A stretch of DNA of 64,000 bases from DATHKG01 sp035489435 (GCA_035489435.1 DATHKG010000156.1), one strand, 5' to 3'. Positions 24,851 through 34,189 are shown, counted from the stretch's first letter. The notes: a model not told the origin generated them from the letters alone. Program-made: numbers and translations.

Positions 24851-25010
24851 ATCATTTATAAAAGAAAATAAGAAATCCAGCGTTATTCATTGTAGCTGTC
24901 GATTATAGTTAATATATTGACACCCTTTTCAGTACTCCTTTAGAATTGCTAGTCCCACATCCCCCTGAAAACCGTTGTTTCAAAGACTAAACAATTTTTA
25001 TACTGAATTT

Positions 25011-25859
25011 ATGAAGAAGCTGTTTTTTGTTGTTCTGCTGGCTAGTGCTGTAAATTTTGCCAAAGCTCAATACGAAAGTATTGTTCAGCAGGGAGAAATC
25101 GGTCTGTCGCTGGGTGCCGGTCATTATTTTGGCGATCTTAATACCCAGGCACGGATTAATCGCCCAAAACTGGCGGTCGGCGCTTTTTTCCGTAAACAAT
25201 TTGGCAATTATGTCGGAATGCGGGTGAGCGCACACTATACCCAGCTTGGTTATTCCGATGTTTATACTACCGATAACGAATATCAGCGCCGCCGGAACCT
25301 CAGCTTCAATTCAAATATATTTGAACTCGCCGTCCAGGGTGATTTCAATTTTTTCAAGTTTTTGCCCGGCGATCCTTATCATAGCTTCACTCCATATGTA
25401 ACGCTCGGTGTCGGTGTTTTCAGTTATGACCCCTACGCATATCTTAATAAACAAAAGATTTTCCTGCGTTCACTGGCCACTGAGGGCCAGGGCCGGCCTG
25501 AATATCCGGACCGCAAGCCCTATAATACTATGGCCTTCGCGTTTCCTTTGGGTGTTGGTGTAAAATATGCCATTAATGACAGGATCAATATCGGCGCAGA
25601 AATAACTCATCGCTTTACAACTACCGACTACCTGGATGACGTAAGTACCACTTATATTGGTGCCGACAAGTTCCCACTGCTTCCCGATGGTACGCCATCA
25701 CAGGCAAGATTGCTCCAGGACAGATCTTATGAAACCGGTGAAATCATTGGTATCGAGGGTCGCCAGAGAGGTTTCTCCAAGCAAAAGGACCAATATATTA
25801 TTGCCGAGGTTTTTGTATCCTTCAATATTACTTCTTATCGCTGCCCAACGGCTAACTAA
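25011..25859 (+). CDS. DUF6089 outer-membrane barrel, PorG-like
   Basis: A 282-residue protein starting MKKLFFVVLLASAVNFAKAQ (signal peptide) and continuing as an eight-strand-type beta-barrel: GEIGLSLGAGHYFGDLN at the mature N-terminus and INIGAEITHRFTTTDYLDDV near the end. It fits DUF6089, the group that includes PorG, a T9SS outer-membrane component. The order nadK, this gene, uppS, bamA, ompH, ompH is typical of Bacteroidota. An earlier in-frame start at 24975 would precede the signal peptide and was rejected. Confidence 0.8.
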   Translation: MKKLFFVVLLASAVNFAKAQYESIVQQGEIGLSLGAGHYFGDLNTQARINRPKLAVGAFFRKQFGNYVGMRVSAHYTQLGYSDVYTTDNEYQRRRNLSFNSNIFELAVQGDFNFFKFLPGDPYHSFTPYVTLGVGVFSYDPYAYLNKQKIFLRSLATEGQGRPEYPDRKPYNTMAFAFPLGVGVKYAINDRINIGAEITHRFTTTDYLDDVSTTYIGADKFPLLPDGTPSQARLLQDRSYETGEIIGIEGRQRGFSKQKDQYIIAEVFVSFNITSYRCPTAN

Positions 25860-25863
25860 AAAC

Positions 25864-25893
25864 GTTGCTCCACCTAATATTTTTGTACCTTCG
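25864..25893 (+). promoter_or_regulatory. Candidate promoter for uppS
   Basis: GTTG (25864-25867), 18 bp, then TACCTTCG (25886-25893). The string TTTTTGTACCTT here is shared with the rpmH promoter region (33086-33097). TATTTTTG at 25878-25885 is an alternative -7 box. Confidence 0.45.
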
Positions 25894-25913
25894 TGCCCTT
25901 CAAAAAAAGAGGT

Positions 25914-26675
25914 ATGCAGAGCCTGAAGGAGCAAATTAATTTCGAGCGCCTGCCCCGCCATATTGCCATCATTATGGATGGTAATGGAAGATGGGCGCAG
26001 GAAAAAGGACAGGACCGCCTGTATGGCCATTTCCATGGCGTAGAGAGCGTGCGTGATATCGTGGAAGGAGCGGCGGAACTTGGAATCGAATATCTCACCT
26101 TATATGCGTTTTCAACCGAAAACTGGGACCGCCCGGAATACGAAGTAATTGGTTTGATGGAGCTGCTCGCAGAAACCATTCGGAAGGAAACCGAGACACT
26201 CAACAAGAACAATATCAGGCTGCATGTGATCGGGGATACCAAGATGTTGCCTGAATATGCCAGGAAACAACTCGAAGAATCGCTCGAAATCACCAGCAAA
26301 AACACAGGCCTGAACCTGATTATGGCCCTCAGCTACAGCAGCCGCTGGGAATTATTGCAGGCAGTAAAAAATATCGCCGAAGATGTTAAGGCTGGAAAGC
26401 TTGACCCGGCTGTGATTTCGCAGGATACCCTTCAACAATACCTGACCACAAGCCAGCTGCCGGATCCTGAACTGATGATCAGAACCAGCGGTGAATATCG
26501 GATCAGCAACTTCCTGCTCTATCAGCTTGCTTATGCAGAATTATATTTTACCCAGGTGCGTTGGCCCGATTTCAGGAAAGAAAATTTATATGAAGCTATT
26601 TTAGATTACCAAAAAAGAGAAAGACGTTTTGGTAAAACCGGCGACCAGATCAACAATGAAATCGCCATGACCTGA
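25914..26675 (+). CDS. uppS: Isoprenyl transferase (undecaprenyl diphosphate synthase)
   Basis: A 253-residue cis-prenyltransferase that builds undecaprenyl diphosphate, the lipid carrier for peptidoglycan and other glycans. The catalytic Asp22 is in IAIIMDGNGRWAQ. Other conserved blocks are TLYAFSTENWDRP, LMIRTSGEYRISNFLLYQ and ELYFTQVRWPDF. The ATG at 25914 follows AGAGG; an upstream GTG in frame is less likely. It is 136 bp before bamA. Confidence 0.95.
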   Translation: MQSLKEQINFERLPRHIAIIMDGNGRWAQEKGQDRLYGHFHGVESVRDIVEGAAELGIEYLTLYAFSTENWDRPEYEVIGLMELLAETIRKETETLNKNNIRLHVIGDTKMLPEYARKQLEESLEITSKNTGLNLIMALSYSSRWELLQAVKNIAEDVKAGKLDPAVISQDTLQQYLTTSQLPDPELMIRTSGEYRISNFLLYQLAYAELYFTQVRWPDFRKENLYEAILDYQKRERRFGKTGDQINNEIAMT

Positions 26676-26811
26676 TGAGCACAAAATTCTTCCTTCTCCG
26701 CCCACTAACGTTAATTTTTAAGGATTACCCCCGGACACTGCCCGGGAGGTCATCTTTAACATATCATTTTTAATAAATCCTTTTAATTTGCTCAACTCAA
26801 AAATAACCGGA

Positions 26812-29568
26812 ATGCTGCGGAAGTTTACTCAGATTTTTTTTATCACAATGTCCATCCTGCCTGTTTCCAAGGCAGTCCGCGCACAGGTTACTGATTCGGT
26901 CCGCACACCGGTTACAGATACTGTTCCGAATTCTATCGATCCACGTTTACTTGAAATCACAGAGTCGAGGCAACCTAAAGAATACATCATTGGAGGCATA
27001 AAAGTTACTGGTACCAAGCGATACGACGAACAACTACTTACTTCAATTTCGGGGCTCAATGTTGGAGATCGTGTAACCATCCCCGGGGGAGATAATTTCA
27101 GCAAAGCCATTAATAATCTTTGGAACCAAAAGTTGTTTTCGAACGTCCAGATTTTTTTTACAAAGCTGGAGGGATCAAATCTTTTTGTAGAAATCAATGT
27201 ACTTGAGCGTCCTGCGTTGTCAAAATATTTTTTGAAAGGCACAGTCAAAAAATCAGAAATAGATGAACTGCGTCCAAAAACCGGCCTTGTTCCTGGCAGG
27301 GTGGTTACAGAAAATGTAAAGCTGAATGCCACTGAGGCCATTCAAAAATTTTATACAGAGAAGGGATTTCAAAGTGCTAAAGTCACTATCGAGGAAGTAC
27401 CGGATCCTGCACTTCCCAATTCAATCATATTGAATTTTATCGTACAGAAAGGTAATAAGGTTCGTATCGGTGATGTGAACTTTTATGGTAACGAGGTCGT
27501 GAATGAGCAGAGGCTGAAAAAGCAAATGAAAGGAACCAAGGAGATGTCGCGATTGTCTTTACATCCTATCCAACAGACAAGTCCTTATGGTGAAAATTCA
27601 ACTCCAAGCTTCCGCGAATACCTGGCTGATGCCGGTCCCCTTTCAGTATCAAAAACAAAGGAAGTACTTGATCCTTATTTCAGATTTAAACTCTTCTCTT
27701 CTGCCAAATTCAATGAGAAAAAATATGAAGAAGACAAGCTGAAGGTGCTTAGTTATTATAATTCCCTGGGTTTCCGTGATGCGTCGATAGAAAAGGATAC
27801 CCAGTATTTTAATAATAAAGGAAATCTTTTTGTTGATCTCAAAGTGGCTGAAGGACGTAAATATTATTTCGGAAATATTACCTGGAAAGGAAATACAAAA
27901 TACGGCGACTCAATCCTGAACCTGATTCTCGGAATACAGAAAGGTGATATTTATAACCTTGCAACCTTGAACAGGAAGCTCGGAACTGAACTCAGTGCGG
28001 AAGGTGGCGATATTAATAGTCTTTACCAGGATGATGGTTACTTGTTTTCAAGGATCTCTCCTGTTGAAACAGCAGTTTATAATGATACGATAGACTTTGA
28101 AATCCGTATCGTTGAAGGGCCACAGGCTGTTTATAAAAACATTACCATATCAGGTAATGAAAAAACAAAAGAACATGTTGTTCGTCGTGAACTCAGGACT
28201 TTGCCAGGTGAAAAATACAGCAGGCAGGAATTGATTCGTACAAATCGTGAGATTGCGCAACTTGGGTTTTTCAACCAGGAAAAAATCGGCATCAACCCGG
28301 TTCCAAACCCCGATGATGGTACGGTTGATATAAATTACACCGTTGAAGAAAAATCTTCTGATCAGTTGGAACTTTCTGCCGGCTGGGGTGGTGGTATTGG
28401 TCTTACCGGTACGCTTGGAGTTTCATTCAACAACTTCAGCATAAAAAATATTTTCAAAAAATCTGCCTGGGATCCTTTACCAACAGGTGACGGTCAGAAG
28501 TTAAGTCTTCGTATACAGAGTAACGGTAGAGCCTACCAGAGTTATAACTTTTCATTCACCGAACCATGGCTTGGTGGTAAAAAGAAGAATTCGCTTACTG
28601 TTGCCTTATATAAAAGTTTGTTCCGTACAGGTGGTTTCAATCCTGGCACAAACCGTTATTTCTTTAGTGATACCAATAGTTTAAAAAACTTTGGAGCTTC
28701 AGTTTCACTCGGTAAACAATTGAAATGGCCGGATGACTTTTTCTCCATTGTGTATACCCTGGCTTATACAAGGTATAACCTCCACAATTACCCGATATTC
28801 TCATCCAGTTTTGATAGTGGAGTCTCTAACAACGTTAGTTTTAAAATTGCCATCGGTCGTAACTCGGCTGGTCCAAACCCGATATTTCCAACAAGCGGAT
28901 CAAACTTCCTCTTAAGTGGTCAGTTTACCCCACCTTATTCATTATTCATGGATAATGTGACTCCTGAATCCAGCTTTAGATCACCTGAGTTCCATAAATG
29001 GAGATTTAATGCAGAATGGTATATTCCAATCGGGAAAGCATTTGGCGCGGATCGTACCAACCAGTTTGTGTTAAAAGTGGCTGCGAAATACGGCTTCATG
29101 GGCAGGTATAATAAGAATATCGACTTCTCACCGTTTGAGCGTTTCCAGGTCGGTGATGCTGGTCTTGCAAATGGAAACTTCATCCTGGGTTATGATATCA
29201 TTGCCCACAGGGGTTACCCGGTTTACGAAACCTCTAACCCAAAAGTCAATCCTGATCAACAGAACGCGACTACATTCTTCACAATGTTTAATAAGTATAC
29301 CCTGGAGTTAAGATATCCGTTTACAACCAATCCGAGTTCTACTATCTATGGAACTGTATGGTTTGAGGCGGCCAACGGATGGTATGATTATAAATCTTAC
29401 AATCCCTTCCGTCTCCGGAGAAGCGCCGGTGTTGGTGCAAGGTTCTTCCTGCCAATGTTTGGCTTGCTTGGATTTGACTACGGTGTTGGCTTTGACAGGT
29501 TGAATCCGGGAAGAAGTTTCAAGGATGCAACCCGCTTTACCTTCATGTTAGGCTTCGAACCTGAATAA
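26812..29568 (+). CDS. bamA: Outer-membrane protein assembly factor BamA
   Basis: A 918-residue Omp85 protein that inserts beta-barrel proteins into the outer membrane. A signal segment (MLRKFTQIFFITMSILPVSK) is followed by five POTRA domains (about 55-510; IGGIKVTGTKRYDEQLL and ITISGNEKTKEHVVRRELRTLPGEKYS are clear examples) and a 16-strand barrel whose tail ends FMLGFEPE. PTSGSNFLLSGQF in the barrel matches the family. I chose the ATG at 26812; a TTG further upstream is in frame. Two Skp-like chaperone genes follow, the usual arrangement. A perfect 16-bp tandem duplication begins three bases after the stop. Confidence 0.95.
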   Translation: MLRKFTQIFFITMSILPVSKAVRAQVTDSVRTPVTDTVPNSIDPRLLEITESRQPKEYIIGGIKVTGTKRYDEQLLTSISGLNVGDRVTIPGGDNFSKAINNLWNQKLFSNVQIFFTKLEGSNLFVEINVLERPALSKYFLKGTVKKSEIDELRPKTGLVPGRVVTENVKLNATEAIQKFYTEKGFQSAKVTIEEVPDPALPNSIILNFIVQKGNKVRIGDVNFYGNEVVNEQRLKKQMKGTKEMSRLSLHPIQQTSPYGENSTPSFREYLADAGPLSVSKTKEVLDPYFRFKLFSSAKFNEKKYEEDKLKVLSYYNSLGFRDASIEKDTQYFNNKGNLFVDLKVAEGRKYYFGNITWKGNTKYGDSILNLILGIQKGDIYNLATLNRKLGTELSAEGGDINSLYQDDGYLFSRISPVETAVYNDTIDFEIRIVEGPQAVYKNITISGNEKTKEHVVRRELRTLPGEKYSRQELIRTNREIAQLGFFNQEKIGINPVPNPDDGTVDINYTVEEKSSDQLELSAGWGGGIGLTGTLGVSFNNFSIKNIFKKSAWDPLPTGDGQKLSLRIQSNGRAYQSYNFSFTEPWLGGKKKNSLTVALYKSLFRTGGFNPGTNRYFFSDTNSLKNFGASVSLGKQLKWPDDFFSIVYTLAYTRYNLHNYPIFSSSFDSGVSNNVSFKIAIGRNSAGPNPIFPTSGSNFLLSGQFTPPYSLFMDNVTPESSFRSPEFHKWRFNAEWYIPIGKAFGADRTNQFVLKVAAKYGFMGRYNKNIDFSPFERFQVGDAGLANGNFILGYDIIAHRGYPVYETSNPKVNPDQQNATTFFTMFNKYTLELRYPFTTNPSSTIYGTVWFEAANGWYDYKSYNPFRLRRSAGVGARFFLPMFGLLGFDYGVGFDRLNPGRSFKDATRFTFMLGFEPE

Positions 29569-29570
29569 TT

Positions 29571-29602
29571 ATCAACATTAATTTGAATCAACATTAATTT
29601 GA
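29571..29602. repeat. Perfect 16-bp tandem duplication after bamA
   Basis: ATCAACATTAATTTGA occurs twice without a gap, starting three bases after the bamA stop. Confidence 0.9.
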
Positions 29603-29726
29603 TTATCCTCCGCGATTTGATGTTCCCCCCATTATGTAAAAAAGGGGATTTACATTATCTTCAGGCCGGATCATTAATGATATACAGGATCAGTAATTCG
29701 AAAAAATCAACGGTAAAAACATTTGT

Positions 29727-30236
29727 ATGAAAAAGTTAGTCATCTTAACCGCCCTGATTCTATCGCTGGCACTTGTGCAGGCTCAGCGCTATGGTATTGT
29801 TGACACAAAGTACATATTAGAAAAAATACCCGATTATAAAGACGCTCAAAAGAAACTTGAGCAGTTTAGCGGGCAATGGCAGAAAGAAATTGATGATAAA
29901 CAAGTTTTCCTGGACAAAATGTACAAGGACTTTGACGCTGAACAGGTTATGTTGAGTGATGAGTTAAAAAAACGCCGGGAAGACGAATTATTTGTACGCG
30001 AGAAAGAAGTCCGTGACCTGCAACGCAAGCGTTTTGGATTTGAAGGTGACCTGTTTAAAAAACGCCAGGAATTGGTGAAACCTATACAGGATAAGGTTTA
30101 TAACGCTATCCAGAAAATTGCCGTGAACCGTCAATTTGATTTTATTTTAGATAAAAGTGAAGGAATTACTGTTATCTTTGCCGACCCAAAATTGGATCGT
30201 AGCGAGGATGTATTAAAAGAACTGGGTGTTAAATAA
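29727..30236 (+). CDS. OmpH/Skp family periplasmic chaperone
   Basis: A 169-residue protein with a signal peptide (MKKLVILTALILSLALVQAQ) and an OmpH/Skp domain: RYGIVDTKYILEKIPDYKDA, then a long charged coiled-coil (about 50-125), then the strand FDFILDKSEGITVIFADP. Skp-type trimers hold unfolded outer-membrane proteins for BamA. It is followed after 122 bp by a paralogue. The same order downstream of bamA is seen in many Bacteroidota. Confidence 0.92.
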   Translation: MKKLVILTALILSLALVQAQRYGIVDTKYILEKIPDYKDAQKKLEQFSGQWQKEIDDKQVFLDKMYKDFDAEQVMLSDELKKRREDELFVREKEVRDLQRKRFGFEGDLFKKRQELVKPIQDKVYNAIQKIAVNRQFDFILDKSEGITVIFADPKLDRSEDVLKELGVK

Positions 30237-30358
30237 ATCCAAAGGCATGCGGTAAATACAACCCATGGGTGTTTTTTCGCTACTTATATTTTAATCTGAT
30301 TTTAAAACTAAAACAACATCGCATCGGTTTATCTCTGCGACCTTAAAAACAAAAGACA

Positions 30359-30961
30359 ATGAAAAAGTTTTTAACTGCCGGAATGTTTGCTATTATGTTG
30401 ATGGCAGCTAACCAGCTAACTGCTCAAACAAAGTACGGGTATATCAGCACCCAGGAACTCATCAATTTTATGCCAGAATACGCAAAAGCTGATACTACCG
30501 TCAGACAATTGCAGGAAGCTCTTGTTCAGAATCTGAGAGATAAAGAAACGAATCTGCAGGCAAGTGTTGATAAGTTTTATAAAGATTCTGCTACTCTCCA
30601 GGCGGCCGTTAAGGAAGTTAAGCGTACTGAATTACAGAAATTGTACCAGGACCTGGCCGGTGAAGAACAAAGAATTCAACAACAATTAACTGAAAGACAA
30701 CAAGGTCTGATGGGCCCGATTTATAAGAAAGCAATGGATGCCATCCAGGCTGTTGCTAAAGAAAACGGGTTTACTTATATTTTCGAAAGAGAAAGTGTGC
30801 TGGTTGCTCCTCCGGGCGATAATGTATTGCCATTGGTTGCAAAAAAACTGAACATCAAGTTGCCAGCTAATGCTTCGAGCAATACAGCACCTGGGCAAAC
30901 ACCACCTGCCGGCCCTGCTGCTGTACCACCAGCAACCAAGGATCCTAAGACCAAGAACTAA
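30359..30961 (+). CDS. OmpH/Skp family periplasmic chaperone, second copy
   Basis: A 200-residue Skp-like protein: signal peptide MKKFLTAGMFAIMLMAANQL, then KYGYISTQELINFMPEYAKA, a coiled-coil stalk, and GFTYIFERESVLVAPPGDNV. It differs from the first copy by a Pro/Ala-rich tail (about 170-200, ending KDPKTKN), which is probably disordered. A strong terminator closes the bamA-ompH group 29 bases after the stop. Confidence 0.92.
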   Translation: MKKFLTAGMFAIMLMAANQLTAQTKYGYISTQELINFMPEYAKADTTVRQLQEALVQNLRDKETNLQASVDKFYKDSATLQAAVKEVKRTELQKLYQDLAGEEQRIQQQLTERQQGLMGPIYKKAMDAIQAVAKENGFTYIFERESVLVAPPGDNVLPLVAKKLNIKLPANASSNTAPGQTPPAGPAAVPPATKDPKTKN

Positions 30962-30989
30962 TAAAGTTTAAAACTTATAAATTATTTAG

Positions 30990-31015
30990 GCCGCTCCGGT
31001 ATGGAGCGGCTTTTT
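30990..31015 (+). terminator. Rho-independent terminator
   Basis: The stem GCCGCTCC/GGAGCGGC followed by five T closes the bamA-ompH-ompH transcript. Confidence 0.88.
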
Positions 31016-31121
31016 CGTATAAGGAAGACATCTTTAGGAAGACATCTTTGATCATTTTTGAAGATAATTTTGATCGTTTCTGAAGATAATTTGAGGATTT
31101 GATTGTTCAATTTTTGAATAT

Positions 31122-31955
31122 ATGTTTGCAGCTATGGATGCTCCTATAGGCATTTTTGATTCAGGTTATGGCGGATTAACCGTCATGAAAGAGATTGTAC
31201 AGAAGTTGCCGGCTTACGACTATTTGTATCTTGGTGACAATGCCCGTGCCCCTTATGGCCCCCGCTCCTTCGATACGGTTTACCGGTACACCCTTGAATG
31301 CGTTAAATGGTTTTTTAGCCAGAATTGCCCGCTGGTAATCCTGGCTTGCAATACAGCTTCTGCCAAGGCATTGAGAACCATTCAGCAAAACGACTTGCCT
31401 CTTTTGGGAGAAGAAAAACGGGTTTTAGGTGTGATCCGGCCAACTACCGAGACTATTGGGGAGCATACTTCCACCGGTCATATCGGCATCCTCGCCACGA
31501 CCGGTACGGTGGCTTCGGGTTCTTACCTGATCGAAATTGATAAGTTTTTTCCGGGTATGAAAGTGACGCAGGAAGCTTGTCCGATCTGGGTTCCACTGAT
31601 AGAAAATAACGAACAGGATTCGGAAGGAGCTGCTTATTTTATCAGGCGACATGTCAATAACCTGTTGGCTAAAGATCCGGACATTGATGCGATTCTATTA
31701 GCATGTACTCACTATCCGCTGATACAACAACAAATTAAGGATCTCCTTCCACCCTCGGTGTCGGTGCTGAGCCAGGGAGAAATTGTGGCCGGTAAACTTG
31801 CTGATTATCTTAGGCGCCATCCGGCGATAGAGGCAAAGATCAGCCGAAAGATGGGTCGCCGGTTTTATACTACAGATTCCACGGAAGATTTTGACAGGCA
31901 TGCATCCCAGTTTTATGGAACATCGCTTAAATCATCTCATCTTTCAAAGCTCTAA
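31122..31955 (+). CDS. murI: Glutamate racemase
   Basis: A 277-residue cytoplasmic enzyme that supplies D-glutamate for peptidoglycan. It shows IGIFDSGYGGLTV (9-21), the first catalytic cysteine in LACNTAS (Cys76) and the second in LLACTHYPL (Cys195). Length is normal. An internal ATG at 31134 is a possible alternative start. The 150-bp region before it contains imperfect tandem repeats of AGGAAGACATCTTT and TTTTGAAGATAAT-like words. Confidence 0.94.
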   Translation: MFAAMDAPIGIFDSGYGGLTVMKEIVQKLPAYDYLYLGDNARAPYGPRSFDTVYRYTLECVKWFFSQNCPLVILACNTASAKALRTIQQNDLPLLGEEKRVLGVIRPTTETIGEHTSTGHIGILATTGTVASGSYLIEIDKFFPGMKVTQEACPIWVPLIENNEQDSEGAAYFIRRHVNNLLAKDPDIDAILLACTHYPLIQQQIKDLLPPSVSVLSQGEIVAGKLADYLRRHPAIEAKISRKMGRRFYTTDSTEDFDRHASQFYGTSLKSSHLSKL

Positions 31956-32113
31956 ATCATTCACCGGTTTCCAGATTAAAATCCCGCCGGTTACCACATT
32001 AAAATTCATGTGTTAGCCAATTATTTAGCCTTGCGGACGTTTTAGTAATTTTGAAAACGGTTATTTGAAAACGGTTATTTGAAAACTTATAATCCCAACC
32101 TAACAAACTGAAC

Positions 32114-33043
32114 ATGTTAAACTTTATGAAAACGGGCCTGGCCTTAACCGGTATATTATTACTGGCGGCCTGTGGAAAAGAAATGAGCGTCGATACGCTG
32201 GGTAACACGGGCAACACAAACACCAGTTCGGGCAAACTCAGGATGACCATCAATGGCAAAGTCTGGATAGCAGACAGGATAGCCGAGGCAACAATAACTG
32301 ATGACATTACTGCCATTTACGGGATCAGCTATGATAAAAAAGCCTTTATCATCACGCTTGATGCCACCTCAACCGGCGAATTTACACTCGATCAGAATTC
32401 GCTGCATGTAGCAGCCTGGACAGACAGCACTGAGACAAATAATGAAGCATATACTACTAACCAAAGTGAGGATCAGGTGAAAGCTGGTGGTAAAGTCTAT
32501 GTTACAAAGATCGATACAGTCCAAAGATTAATCTCGGGTACCTTCGAGCTAAAACTATTCCGCGAGTTGGATAATGGTCAGAAAACGATTATCGACGGAG
32601 TATTTGAAAACCTCAGTTATGGATCTACCCCGACAACAATAGGCGGTGGTACAGGACCGGGTGGCCCTATTCAGGCCGGTAATTCGCTCCAGGCAACAAT
32701 CAATGGTTCCAATTACAAACCCACCGATGTGAGCGGCTTTTTGTTCCAGGATAAAATTATCGTCAATGGTGCCCAGACTGATGGTTCCAAAGCCCTTGGA
32801 CTCCAGTTTCCGGCTAATATTATTGCAGGAACTTATAACTTCGATTTCATTGGAGGGTATGTCGGCCTGTATAATCATAGTTTAAACGAGCCTTATCTCG
32901 CTAGTTCAGGAAAACTGACCATTACTGAGCATGACACGGTAAATAAAAAAATTAAAGGTAGTTTCAATTTCACCGGTGAGGTTTTGCAAACAGGAGCCAC
33001 AAAAGCAATTACAAACGGATCATTTTCCATCAGTTATAAATAG
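32114..33043 (+). CDS. Lipoprotein with two tandem DUF6252-like domains
   Basis: A 309-residue lipoprotein (lipobox LLLAACGKE near residue 20; the second ATG at 32126 is also possible). Two repeats of about 115 residues follow: LRMTINGKVWIADRIAEATI to VFENLSY (about 42-170) and LQATINGSNYKPTDVSGFL to SFSISY (about 192-308). Both share the pattern TINGxxW/Y, GT/GE-FTL or YNF, and I-GSF/GTF near the end. This matches the DUF6252-like proteins of Bacteroidota with a duplicated domain. A Gly-rich linker (TTIGGGTGPGGP) joins them. Function unknown. Confidence 0.78.
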   Translation: MLNFMKTGLALTGILLLAACGKEMSVDTLGNTGNTNTSSGKLRMTINGKVWIADRIAEATITDDITAIYGISYDKKAFIITLDATSTGEFTLDQNSLHVAAWTDSTETNNEAYTTNQSEDQVKAGGKVYVTKIDTVQRLISGTFELKLFRELDNGQKTIIDGVFENLSYGSTPTTIGGGTGPGGPIQAGNSLQATINGSNYKPTDVSGFLFQDKIIVNGAQTDGSKALGLQFPANIIAGTYNFDFIGGYVGLYNHSLNEPYLASSGKLTITEHDTVNKKIKGSFNFTGEVLQTGATKAITNGSFSISYK

Positions 33044-33065
33044 CACGAAAAAAAGCTCAAAACCT

Positions 33066-33098
33066 GTTGGTTCACATACTCAATTTTTTGTACCTTTG
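33066..33098 (+). promoter_or_regulatory. Candidate rpmH promoter
   Basis: GTTG (33066-33069), 21 bp, then TACCTTTG (33091-33098), a good TAnnTTTG box. Transcription would start near 33105, giving a leader of about 107 bases with a small hairpin (TGCCTG/CAGGCA at about 33151-33170) before rpmH. Confidence 0.5.
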
Positions 33099-33211
33099 CC
33101 GTCCCTTTCACGGCAGATACGGGATGGTGCCCGTGCTGTAGTTTGAAATGATGCCTGTTTCTCCACAGGCAATGTTCCAGAAACGGGTTAGTAATTATTA
33201 AAAAGTAAACA

Positions 33212-33367
33212 ATGAAACGTACATTCCAGCCACACAGGCGCCGCCGTAAAAGTGTTCACGGTTTTCGTAAACGTATGCAAACTGCCAATGGCCGTAAAGT
33301 ACTTGCAAGCCGTAGAGCAAAGGGTCGTAAGAAGCTTAGTGTTTCCGACGAAAGTCGCTTAAAGTAA
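33212..33367 (+). CDS. rpmH: 50S ribosomal protein L34
   Basis: A 51-residue protein, MKRTFQPHRRRRKSVHGFRK followed by RMQTANGRKVLASRRAKGRK and KLSVSDESRLK. This is the invariant L34 pattern, a basic structural protein of the large ribosomal subunit. It heads the classic rpmH-rnpA-yidD order, which often lies near the replication origin, but no dnaA or oriC is visible here. A terminator follows. Confidence 0.97.
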   Translation: MKRTFQPHRRRRKSVHGFRKRMQTANGRKVLASRRAKGRKKLSVSDESRLK

Positions 33368-33398
33368 TATAGCAAGCTATCGCAACCGAACAATATTC

Positions 33399-33428
33399 AG
33401 CCCCCCCGCATTGTGTGGGGGCTTTTTT
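33399..33428 (+). terminator. Rho-independent terminator after rpmH
   Basis: The stem AGCCCCC/GGGGGCT with a short loop and TTTTTT. It partly separates rpmH from rnpA. Confidence 0.85.
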
Positions 33429-33429
33429 A

Positions 33430-33605
33430 TTAATACAAGTTATGATTTATGAGTTATGAGTTATGAGTGAGTTATGAGATGAGGAGTTATGAGTGGAAAT
33501 ATAAGAAATGAGACAGGATTCATGAGTTATAGGGAAGCGGTGATACAAGCCAGGCATTACGGATTATGAATAATGGATTATGGCTCATAAAATGCATTAT
33601 GAGAA
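33430..33605. repeat. TTATGAG word array before rnpA
   Basis: Many copies of GTTATGAG and related words on the + strand, the same family as at 9784-9896 and 62730-62790. No gene. Confidence 0.6.
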
Positions 33606-33619
33606 AAATTAAGGCATAA

Positions 33620-34189
33620 ATGTCATTGATCGGGCATAGCTTAACCAATAAATTAAACGTTATTAAATCAAGTCAGACACTGGGAAGCACTGAAAGGCTT
33701 AAGAGCCGGAAGATCATTGAACTACTGTTTAAGGAGGGGAAAAGTGTTGCCGCACATCCAATCCGGATCACATTTAAATTAATCGTTGACAAGCCGGTTG
33801 ATCAGCAGGATGTCCAGTCCAATTCCTTAGGTTCAGGTCCTTCGGAAGAGACTTTGAAAATGGGTGCTTCACAACTTGATCTACAAAATACGGGTTCTTT
33901 GGAGAAGAATGCGTTGCAGGTGAGCCGATTGCCTGGTGATTTAAGGGCCGGGTTTAGTGTAAGCAGCAGGAATTTTAAAAAAGCGGTGCATCGGAACCGG
34001 ATCAAAAGATTACTAAGGGAAAGTTACCGGAAACAAAAAAGCACCCTCCTGGATGTAATTACCAGGGAAGGCGCTCAGATTTCAATGGCAATCTTTATAA
34101 TCTATACTGGCAAAGAACTTCCTGCCTATGAATTTGTTGATGAAAAAATGAAACTGGCCTTAAAAAAGCTTGCCGGCCAATTGCGATAA
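33620..34189 (+). CDS. rnpA: Ribonuclease P protein component with internal insertion
   Basis: A 189-residue protein subunit of RNase P, which aids 5' processing of tRNA. Typical RnpA is about 115-130 residues. Here the N-terminal LGSTERLKSRKIIELLFKEG (about 21-40) and the RNA-binding RNR motif (GFSVSSRNFKKAVHRNRIKR, 111-130) are intact, but about 50 extra residues (about 57-107, DKPVDQQDVQ to SRLPGD) separate the second strand from the RNR region. The insert is polar and probably a flexible loop. The stop lies in a 27-bp imperfect tandem duplication. yidD follows. Confidence 0.92.
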   Translation: MSLIGHSLTNKLNVIKSSQTLGSTERLKSRKIIELLFKEGKSVAAHPIRITFKLIVDKPVDQQDVQSNSLGSGPSEETLKMGASQLDLQNTGSLEKNALQVSRLPGDLRAGFSVSSRNFKKAVHRNRIKRLLRESYRKQKSTLLDVITREGAQISMAIFIIYTGKELPAYEFVDEKMKLALKKLAGQLR

